From positions 1,287,793-1,306,061 of the forward strand of contig KQ482003.1 in assembly GCA_001430745.1 (NCBI GenBank): DNA of 18,269 bases. Direction: 5' to 3'. Positions 12,101 through 18,269 of this stretch are shown here, one piece after another. A program made the position numbers and the translations under genes. Origin of the DNA: Auxenochlorella pyrenoidosa (lineage: Eukaryota > Chlorophyta > Trebouxiophyceae > Chlorellales > Chlorellaceae). Under the pieces are notes generated by a model. That model did no database searches. It saw only the letters and a program-made list of their open reading frames with translations, and was not told the DNA's origin. Each line of letters begins with the position of its first letter. The stretch's first letter is position 1.

Positions 12101-13412
12101 CGGCGGGCCAGCTGCCCGTCATCTCCGAGGTGCGCCTGAGCGGCGGGCGGCGCAGCCTGGACAAGCGGCGCAGCGGCAAGGGCATGCAGTCCACCATGCT
12201 GCCCGTGGTGGAGGAGGGGGAGGGCGGCGAGGCGGGCGACGCGCCCGACGCCGGCGAGGCCGCCGACGACGCCGCCAGCGAGGACTCCCTGGTGGATGAG
12301 CTGGCTGAGCAGGCCAAGGCGGAGGCTGGGCAGCAGCGCGTGGTGTCAGGTGCGCGCGGGCCGCTTTGCATCCTGCTCCCGAGGACTTGCCGGCGCGCCT
12401 GGCACTGTGAACCCAGCCGGGTCTTGCGCCTGTGCCTTCAGCCTGCATATCCCCTGCCCCTGCTCCTGCATGTGCCCCGCCAACTGCTCCCGCTGGGCTG
12501 GGTGCCCTCCCTGGGGGGTGGCCCTCCTGCTTCTTTAAGCCATGCACGGCCCGGCGCCACCTCAAACCCCCACCCACCCACGCACTCCCCACCCCGTCCC
12601 CCACCCGCGCAGACGCCGCATCCGACCGTGTGACGATGCTGTCTCGCCAGCTGGTGGACCTGGCCGCCTCGCTCTGCCCCGCCAACGCCTCGATGCTGCT
12701 GGACCAGGGGTACAGCCTGGCGGTGCCGGTGGTGCCCACCTCCATCTACGAGCACACCCTGGTGGCGCGCCCCAACTTCAGGGAGAGGTGTGGGCCGGGG
12801 GGGCCGCCTGCAGGGCCAGGGGCACTGGAACAGGCCGGCACAGACCCTGCTGCGCGTGCGTGCAACGGGCCCGCTGGATCTGCTGTGAGGGAAGCATGCC
12901 ATGCTGTTGAACAGCAGCAGCCTGCGGGCGTCCTGGCGCGTGGCTGCGCTAAGTGCCACCCGGGCAGTGCCAGCGCAGCGCCGGGTGTCCGCCTACCCTG
13001 TTGTCTGTGCTCGCCTGATCTCATGGCTGCTGATGCCCTGCAGGGACACCCCTGGCGGCAACTGGATGTTCCTGATTGTCAACGGCGCCCTGCTGGCCTG
13101 CCTGGTGAGCCCGGGCGTGCCATGCCCATCCATGTGCCTGCTGTGCAGCAAAGCATGGTCCAGCATGCCTTTGCCAGGAGGTTCCTGACACTCGCCAGCA
13201 CAGACCTTGCTTTTCTGTGCACTCCAGCGGCCGTGCTCGCCCGCTCCTCCAGGTGTGGTGGGGGCAGGCAGGTCTCGCCCAGGCGCGGCTGCCCCTCGCC
13301 CGCACCTGCACACCCCTCCCCACTCCCACTCCGCCTGCAGGTGGTTGGCTCCATCCTGGATGTGAAGATCAACAAGTCGACGTCCGACGTGACCGGCACA
13401 ATCGGCTTCTAA
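3149..13412 (+). CDS. Ankyrin-repeat / GT2 (BcsA-like cellulose synthase family) membrane fusion protein
   Basis: Predicted processive GT2 enzyme that would polymerise a beta-glycan from a nucleotide sugar at a membrane. Exons: 3149-3226, 3422-3559, 3843-3932, 4156-4216, 4442-4603, 4790-5508, 5798-5880, 6038-6183, 6414-6477, 6648-6725, 6865-7016, 7246-7487, 7624-7800, 7984-8030, 8146-8197, 8338-8409, 8589-8719, 8816-8878, 8960-9013, 9172-9238, 9437-9541, 9771-9916, 10093-10185, 10376-10997, 11229-11360, 11543-11726, 11906-12349, 12613-12787, 13044-13104, 13341-13412; 4710 nt, 1569 residues. Order: membrane helix ~40-60, ankyrin 73-199, linker, two helices 417-465, GT2 core 484-790, helices to ~1001, low-complexity region, last helix 1533-1551. 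Motifs: LDD 520-522, HAKAGN 562-567, DCD 587-589, TED 729-731, QRLRW 767-771, FSVTKK 926-931. The start is the first ATG in frame. Weak donors: 3933 and 8879. Product unknown: cellulose or another glucan/mannan. Confidence 0.85.
3253..3299 (+). repeat. Three direct copies of GGCGCTGCC in intron 1
   Basis: GGCGCTGCC occurs at 3253, 3268 and 3284, separated by GCC-rich spacers, giving a ~15-base imperfect tandem repeat in the first intron of the ANK-GT2 gene. No function is evident. Confidence 0.7.
3422..3559 (+). other. Exon 2: N-terminal transmembrane helix of ANK-GT2 protein
   Basis: This exon encodes residues 27-72. A hydrophobic run (GVLLVCAVGSVALIYTWFTF) is followed by the basic stretch LKWRASRGR, as in a single membrane anchor with its positive side next to the ankyrin region. 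By the positive-inside rule the following ankyrin repeats would be cytosolic, the same side as the GT2 catalytic domain. It is not a cleavable signal peptide in appearance, because 26 mostly polar residues precede it. Confidence 0.75.
3843..4857 (+). other. Ankyrin-repeat region (about four units) of ANK-GT2 protein
   Basis: Residues 73-199, over parts of four exons. Unit 1 starts QLRLAAARGRVQDLALLA. Unit 2 is FTPLHAACVQGQPGAVVWLL followed by RGADL. Unit 3 is TALHYAAGSGSMECVQALLA followed by WGADPTLTNALGE. Unit 4 is TPADVAAKAGHTALANYV. The TPLHAA/TALHYAA helix starts and the GAD turns are classic ankyrin signatures. The region probably binds a partner protein. The fourth unit and the linker to the GT2 part share one exon (4790-5508). 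Confidence 0.88.
6156..8409 (+). other. GT2 catalytic core of ANK-GT2 protein
   Basis: Residues 484-787. The core begins VDVFICTYSEPVDIVEPT, which parallels the BcsA nucleotide-binding start. It then shows ILDDS (UDP binding), HAKAGNIN, DCD (metal/UDP), FIQTPQDFWN, a CGTG segment, TED (general base) and QRLRW (acceptor/UDP binding). Only about 65 residues separate LDD from DCD. That is the bacterial spacing; land-plant CesA is longer because of the plant-conserved region. A polar insert lies at about 608-656. All key catalytic residues appear intact. Confidence 0.88.
6184..6413 (+). other. GC-AG intron 8 of ANK-GT2 gene
   Basis: The exon ends CAG and the intron begins GCAGGC. No GT donor keeps the frame: the nearest one, at 6191, gives the wrong phase. 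Joining 6183 to 6414 yields ICTYSEPVDIVEPT, the expected GT2 sequence, in phase 1. Confidence 0.75.
9571..9594 (+). repeat. (CCTG)5 microsatellite in intron 21
   Basis: Five CCTG units followed by one TCTG in the intron between exons 21 and 22 of the ANK-GT2 gene. It is non-coding. Confidence 0.85.
9917..9931 (+). repeat. (GT)7 microsatellite forming the intron 22 donor
   Basis: The donor AG|GTGTGT after residue 975 sits at the first unit of a GT dinucleotide run, so several adjacent GT donors are possible. The first one gives the frame that continues into the next membrane helix (SSWQIMIFLSAIAW). Confidence 0.8.
11030..11044 (+). repeat. 15-base poly-G tract in intron 24
   Basis: An uninterrupted run of 15 G on the coding strand in the intron after the VNISQ exon. 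It could form G-quadruplex structure and is prone to sequencing length error, but being intronic it does not affect the reading frame. Confidence 0.8.
11630..11653 (+). repeat. Poly-alanine codon run (eight Ala) in exon 26
   Basis: Six GCC codons, then GCG and GCC, encode alanines at about residues 1288-1295 inside the low-complexity C-terminal region of the ANK-GT2 protein. Confidence 0.85.
11727..11905 (+). other. GC-AG intron 26 of ANK-GT2 gene
   Basis: The donor is CAG|GCAAGT, the textbook consensus for GC donors. Joining 11726 to 11906 gives DDKPGAQQSVTLPLEQ and keeps the frame to the stop. The nearby GT (at 11731) would shift the frame. Confidence 0.78.
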
Positions 13413-13662
13413 ACGCAACTTCTGCCCCGGCTGACGCGGCTACACAGGGCGGCGTCTGATCGACCGCCCCATCTTCGATAGCCAGCCCAAGCGGCTGGTG
13501 TTTGTGATACCTGTTTGATACCGTGTCTTGCAAAGTATACCGGCTCCATCCTCTCATTCCTGCAGTATCTTCAATTGTTGGGTGCTGGGCGCCTACACAG
13601 GCGCCTGGTGTATGGTCCATGCTGTTCCTATCTTCGCATCTTCGTATCCTTGTTTTTTATTT

Positions 13663-13698
13663 GTCGTAAGCAAAGTCGTAAGCAAAGCTGTAAGCAGT
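13663..13698 (+). repeat. 12-bp tandem repeat, three copies, containing TGTAA
   Basis: GTCGTAAGCAAA occurs twice back to back, followed by the variant GCTGTAAGCAGT. The change in the third copy creates TGTAA at 13689-13693, which is 277 bases after the TAA stop of the ANK-GT2 gene and is its best polyadenylation-signal candidate. Confidence 0.85.
13689..13693 (+). terminator. TGTAA polyadenylation signal of ANK-GT2 gene
   Basis: Chlorophyte-type TGTAA in an A/T-richer stretch 277 bases past the stop codon. It lies in the third unit of the 12-base tandem repeat. Confidence 0.5.
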
Positions 13699-14089
13699 GC
13701 TGAACCCAACCAAGTGGATCTCTCTTCTGCGGGATTTCAGATGGCTAGGGGCGGCGTGTGTGGAGCGCACTAGAAAGGGCCCGCCTCCCTGCGTGCAAGC
13801 ACGGGGCATGGCCGCTCCCATGTTTCCAGTGGTGGCACCCCAAACGTGGGGTGCTGGCTGTCATACAGCACTTCTGGGGCACCATGGCAGGTAATACGAG
13901 CCGAAGCACGCACTGCAATCACTGTGAGTGGTGCAGCAGCCTCTTGTGGACTGCTGAAAGACAGCTGTTCTTTGGAAGGCCCATCCGTAGTAGGCCGTGG
14001 CCTGATCTTCAGGTTGGGGCTTGAAGTTCAAACAGGACTTGTATCCGCTAATGCCTCCTGTTCTTGCCACCATGCCATATCTCAAACGC

Positions 14090-14094
14090 TTACA
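14090..14094 (-). terminator. Candidate TGTAA signal of DxD glycosyltransferase gene
   Basis: TTACA on the plus strand reads TGTAA on the minus strand, 31 bases past the TGA stop at 14127-14125. It is the only copy seen in the gap, but the 3' UTR would be unusually short, so it may be a chance match. Confidence 0.3.
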
Positions 14095-14124
14095 AAGGCA
14101 CAAGACAGCGAACAGCGCAGGATC

Positions 14125-15182
14125 TCAAGCCTGCGTGGCGACCCCCTGAGGCTTGAGCAGGTCTCTCACATCCACCTCAGCAGTGGCAGCCTCCAGAGGC
14201 CTCACAATGACCCTGCTCTTTTTTCCAGCCGGCGGGGTGGGCGACGCCGAGTTGGACCGGCCACTGTTGCCGCCGATGCCACCAGCAGTGTTGCCGCCTC
14301 CATGCGCCGCAAGCGAGCCTGCAGTGCCCTCCACTTGTGCCACCTGCTTCTCCGCACCCGCTGCGGCTTGACCAGTGATGGCCGTGCCAACGCCAGTAGC
14401 GTCGGCGTCGCTATTCCTGAAGGCACCGGCGCCACCTGGTTGCGCTCTGCCGGTTTTTATACCGTTGTTGCTCATCCCGGCAGCGCTGCCAAGGGCATCG
14501 CCAGCCAGCACGCCGTCAGGTTCACTTGTGTCGGCTGCGCCTGCTGTGGCTGCTGTTGCACCATCGCTCACAGCTACAGTTTGGGCTGTACCGCTGTTGC
14601 TGTCCGCAGCATCTTGGCCGGCTGCAGAGGTGCCTGCTGCAGCACCAGCATCGGCGGCCCCATTCTGGCCATCGCCAGCCACTCCTCCTTCTCTGTTGCT
14701 TGCAACGCCAGCGTGTGCCGTTGCAGCACTGCCTGCAGCTGCCCCTCCTGCTTCGCCGCTGCTAGCCGCGCCTGCATGGCCGGTGCTAGAGCCGCTTGCT
14801 GCACTGCCATCTACACTGCCTGCCTGAGCGCTGCCGGATACGCTGCCTGCACTGGCATCCGTACCAGCCTGGGCGCCCCCCGGAAGCGACCCACCGGCAG
14901 TGCCTGCCGCATCAGCCTCCACTGTCTTTGCAGCATCAGCGGCGGGGCGAGCCTTGGCTGCAAGGCCCGCTGAGCTGTCTCGCGCAGCGGCAGAACTCGC
15001 GGTCTCCGCATGCAGCGCCGGCGGCGGAGGCTGTGCATGAGCAGGCGCAGACTGGTTGTGCTGCGCAGCTGCCTTGGCGGGCTGATGCTGCTGTTGCTGG
15101 CAGGGCTGGTTCAGTGGGTTTTCCCAGGCCAGGTGGAAGCTGCCTGCCAGCATGTTGATGCAATTGTTGGCCAGCCGCCGGG
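14125..15182 (-). other. Last exon: low-complexity Ala/Gly/Ser/Thr tail of DxD glycosyltransferase
   Basis: One 1058-base exon follows ten short ones (31-181 bases). It starts ARRLANNCINMLAGSFHLAW, then Gln/Pro-rich and long Ala/Gly/Ser/Thr/Asp-rich sequence, and ends KSRVIVRPLEAATAEVDVRD before a short tail. The acceptor at 15183 joins in the correct phase (CPY then ARRLANN). It could instead be a separate gene starting at an ATG near 15240, but no donor-free upstream reading supports that. Confidence 0.65.
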
Positions 15183-18081
15183 CTGCAAATGAGGACGTTG
15201 ACGCGGGATGGTTGGGTTTGGTGCAAGGTTGCTCCTGCAAACAGATCCGGGCCCCAGAGCTGGCTGATGTTTACCATCACACACGTTGCATGCAAACGCT
15301 GGGGTGGCACCAGCCTTGCCCTGGCACCTGCAGGCCACTCGGATGCCCAACGAGTGCCGTACTCGATTGCTGCAGCACAGATTGTGGGGAACAGGGACCC
15401 AGGGCATTTCAATCTGCAGCAAGCAAGTTTCTGATTGGAACAGGAGAAAACATTTTGATACACAAACACCTGCAGATTCGGGCACACAGCCATCGCCCAC
15501 GGTCTCCCCTGGTCGACTCACCATAAGGGCACAGGCCGCCCTTCTCGTATCCCTGCACAGCAGGCAGCATCCAGGGAAGACTGTGGGCAGATGCCTCTCC
15601 TCGGAAGCGCAACATGTAGCCTCTTCTGGTGTGCACCGCTTGCATCTGCAGCAGCCTGTGTTTGGTTTTGCATGCCGCCATGACCCCGGGCTGGCCCCCC
15701 TCACGTTCTTGCACATGTCGCCGAATGTCCCGCACTTTTGGGTGAGGAACCATTGCAGGTAGTGGTTTGGCTTTGGCCTGCACACACAGATGACAGGAAG
15801 CCGCACGGCAGGCAGGCGAGCCCGCGTTGCAAGCCTTGATGCCAGCGACGGGCAGGCTGCTACCGGCTGGGCCTGGCTGGCGTTCCGACCGCCCCTGTGC
15901 TGCCACTCAATCACGCCCTTGCGCTGGCCAGGGCGTGGGTATGCCCTGCGCCGGCCCGCACCCATGGAAGTGGACGATGCGCGCCGACTTGCGCGGCTCA
16001 TGATACATCTTGGAGTTGAAGTTCTGCAGTAGGGAGGGGGTTGGAATGAGAAGTGAGGTAGCCGAACTAGGGGCACAGGTGTGCAGGAGGATGGGAGCAG
16101 CTGGCGGCGCGCAGTGAAGCCAGCAGGCAGACAGCAGGTCGCACCCTCTGCAGGCACTGGCCGGCGTTGCCTAGAGGCAACCCAGTAGCTGCAAGATTCT
16201 GCAGCATCTGCCCTTCTGCACCGGCGGCCCCACCTTGTTGATCGGCTTGCCCTTGATTTCTTGTTCGTAGTACTGATTGAACGCGCCCTGGTCTACGGGC
16301 CCATAGCCTGCGGGGCAGCGATGAGGGCGCTCTGTGTTGCATGCTGCAGGCTGGCAGAAGCCTCTGCAACACCAGCAAGCAGCGCATATCATGTACACCT
16401 CAACGGCAGCCAGGCAGCCAGCCCCCTTGCCGGTAAAATACAGCCCGTTGGTCTGGTTGAGGATCCAGGCCACAAAGGCGGCGTTGGTGCGGCGCATGTA
16501 GGGCATGTTCCACAGCATGACGCCGTCATTGTAGGGGAATTTATCCTCATTCTCAAAGCTGCAGCGTGGTGGGGGCGGGGCACATGGGAAACGAGTCCAA
16601 ACTAGTCGGCATGCGACGCTGGAACTGCACCGGCGGCAGCTGTGCATGCGGGCTGCCAGCCACTTATCATGAGAGTCACGGAATGATTTGCCCATGCATG
16701 GATATGCAGAAGAGGCGCTGCCCCAGTTGGGGTTGTGGTATGTATGTGGTAGCATTCAGGAAAAAGGCAGGTGGGCGCACCCAAGGCCCAGCGCCGTCGG
16801 CAGCGGGGTGCCCCAGTCGAACAGCTTCATCCGTTGTCGGAAGAAGATGTCGCAGTCTGCAGGCAATGCGGGATGAGTAGCATCGCAGTGAGTGTGCATG
16901 ATCACGAAGACAATGGGCAGGGCTGCCTGCAGGCAATGTGTGCCACCCTGCATGCTCAATGTCTGCACCTCAACCAAAGTAGCAGCGTTCTGCTATCCAA
17001 AGCCATCTGCTGTGCACCCCAGGCTTGCCTGTGAACAGCACGTAGCTGTACTGGTCCAGCTCGGGCAGGATGGGGATGTCGATGCGCTGGAAGGCGCCCA
17101 CCAGGGCGCCATCGGTGCGGTACAGGTGCGAGTACAGCTGCAGGCAAGGCAAAATTTGTATAACAAACTGCCTGTGTGCATAGGGCTGCACAGTTGGTAT
17201 GTCATGAGAACAAACCATGCAAGGAAATGCACCAGTTGTGCTGCGCTGCCCACCTCCGAGTACTTGTCTCGGTAGCGCCGCCCCTCGCGGATGAGCGCCT
17301 CCTTCCAGGCAGGGTCATGCTGCAGGCGGTGTAGGGGAGGGGGGGCCGCGTCGCAGCAGGACAGGCGACACAACCTGCTGCCGTGTCTGCACCTGCGCCT
17401 GCAGCTGCACGCCAGGCGCAGCTGGAGCCTTGCTGCTGCCCAGCGCGGCATGCCGTGCCAGGTGCGCAACAAATTGGGGACATTCGCGCCGCACCGCCCC
17501 CTCCCATGCCCCCTTCTCCTCACCCGGATGATGCGCACCCCCTTGCCGACCAGCCACTTGTGCATGGGCGCCTCTTCGCTGCCGCTGTACATGCAGAAGG
17601 GCTTCATGTGGGCAGCCTGGATGGCCGAGGTCACCGCCGCCTTGACCATGTACTCGTACTCGGTGCCCGCCGACCAGTCGTTGTAGGTGAACACCCAGGG
17701 CATGCTGCCGCAGGGGCCGGAGGGGTGGGATGGTGAAGGTACGGGTGAGGGGTGGGTAGGTGGGTGTTTGTGCCAAGCGGGATGTGCGGAGTTGGGCTGG
17801 GCCCCCGTCTGTGCAGGCCAGCATGCCGCTGCCTCGGGGCGCTGCCCAAAGCACGTGCCGCTGGGCCCCAGGGCGGCAGGGCACCGCACTGCCGCCGGGC
17901 GGCCGCAACCCAGCCGCGCTCACGGGTAGAGCGGGAGCAGCGCCTCCAGCGGGATGTTGCCGCCGTTGTAGTAGGTGGCAAAGCGGTCGGCGCGCCAGCG
18001 CTGCAGCACCAGCAGCGCCGAGAACACCGACACGCTGTTGCCCGCAAACTGGTGGGCGGCCAGGGCCAGGGAGTAGCCCAC
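14125..18081 (-). CDS. GT-A-fold (GT8-like, DxD) glycosyltransferase with long Ala/Gly/Ser-rich tail, 5' partial
   Basis: Predicted nucleotide-sugar transferase; donor and acceptor unknown. Exons (minus strand, high to low): 18081-17924, 17704-17524, 17319-17254, 17137-17029, 16856-16781, 16558-16431, 16307-16234, 16023-15962, 15777-15705, 15552-15522, 15182-14125; 2016 nt, 671 residues in one frame. From the first in-window residue: MPWVFTYNDW near 54-63, ILPELDQYSYVLFT followed by DCD 172-174 (metal site), PYNDGVMLWNMP 205-216 (like the GT8 N-G acceptor loop), YGPVDQGAFNQ 241-251, HFHGPKP 282-288 (like the GT8 HxxGxxKP diphosphate motif), a Cys-containing segment to ~319, then a ~350-residue Ala/Gly/Ser/Thr-rich tail. 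Introns after 17029 and 16431 use GC donors. The segment before MPWVF may belong to a second domain. The family is an inference from motifs, and the tail exon is less certain than the core. Confidence 0.75.
16308..16430 (-). other. GC-AG intron in DxD glycosyltransferase gene
   Basis: On the minus strand the exon ends ACCG and the intron begins GCAAGG. Joining 16431 to 16307 gives GLYFTGYGPVDQGAFN, the expected family sequence, in phase 1. No GT in the region gives this phase. Confidence 0.72.
16857..17028 (-). other. GC-AG intron in DxD glycosyltransferase gene
   Basis: On the minus strand the exon ends ACAG and the intron begins GCAAGC. Joining 17029 to 16856 creates YVLFTDCDIFF, so the first Asp codon of the catalytic DxD motif is itself split by this GC-AG intron (phase 1). 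No in-frame GT donor was found. Confidence 0.78.
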
Positions 18082-18269
18082 CTGCAGAGGTGAGAGGCAG
18101 CAGCGGGGCCAGGTAGGTCGAGGGTTGTTGCAAAGCCGAGGCCTGTTCACACCCCGGCCAGGTGGGCCAGCAGAAGGCAAGGGCTGACGACGGCAAGAAA
18201 TGGCAGGAGATGGTGGGGCAGGCATGCCCGGGGTGTGTGCCAAAAGGAGCGACCCCCATCCCCCCCTCT
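18082..18269 (-). other. Intron upstream of first visible DxD-GT exon
   Basis: On the minus strand this ends in a good acceptor (CTCACCTCTGCAG) before VGYSLALAAHQ. The rest shows no convincing exon, so it is probably intron continuing past the window edge. Confidence 0.55.

Larger units (their letters stand above)
13413..14124. other. Gap between converging genes: 3' UTRs
   Basis: This region lies between the stop of the ANK-GT2 gene (plus) and the stop of the DxD glycosyltransferase gene (minus). It is less GC-rich than the exons. It contains the 12-base tandem repeat with TGTAA for the plus-strand gene and a reverse TGTAA at 14090-14094. No coding sequence is evident. Confidence 0.65.

Noticed and set aside
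13846..14973. 375-codon plus-strand open frame rich in Cys, Ala and Ser
   Set aside because: It is antisense to the Ala/Gly/Ser-rich tail exon; Gly/Ala and Ser codons read backwards give Cys/Ala, so it is taken as a shadow, though the tail itself is not fully certain.
1..18269. Mobile elements, CRISPR arrays, tRNA or rRNA genes
   Set aside because: No terminal inverted repeats with a transposase frame, no regularly spaced repeats, and no recognisable RNA gene were found by reading; only short simple repeats occur.

Overview
The window is GC-rich, intron-dense nuclear DNA of a green alga. The likely source is a chlorophyte of the Chlorella lineage (Trebouxiophyceae). This rests on short exons split by introns with GTGAG-type donors and pyrimidine-rich acceptors, strong G/C at third codon positions, Ala/Gly-rich linkers, and TGTAA (the chlorophyte polyadenylation signal) behind two stop codons. 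The lineage is an inference. No bacterial operon, tRNA, rRNA, CRISPR array or transposon was seen. Coding regions had to be assembled from splice sites, and all three assembled models keep one open frame.

Layout: (1) Positions 1-1983, plus strand: the last six exons of a HEATR1/UTP10-type rRNA-processing factor, cut by the window edge. (2) Positions 1984-3148: its 3' UTR, with TGTAA at 2217, then the presumed upstream region of the next gene. (3) Positions 3149-13412, plus strand: a complete 30-exon gene for a predicted 1569-residue membrane protein. It joins an N-terminal membrane helix and four ankyrin-type repeats to a processive family-2 glycosyltransferase (GT2) of the bacterial cellulose synthase (BcsA) kind. 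A long low-complexity C-terminal region and a last membrane helix follow. (4) Positions 13413-14124: the gap between two converging genes. (5) Positions 18081 down to 14125, minus strand: eleven exons of a second glycosyltransferase (GT-A fold, DxD type) with a 350-residue Ala/Gly/Ser-rich tail; its 5' end lies outside the window.

The two glycosyltransferase genes lie tail to tail and may both serve wall or matrix polysaccharide or glycoprotein synthesis, but the sequence does not prove a shared pathway. The most notable points are the ankyrin-GT2 fusion, carried across one uninterrupted exon; a GT-domain insert that repeats the catalytic QRLRW pentapeptide; and four GC-AG introns among 44, all in phase 1.
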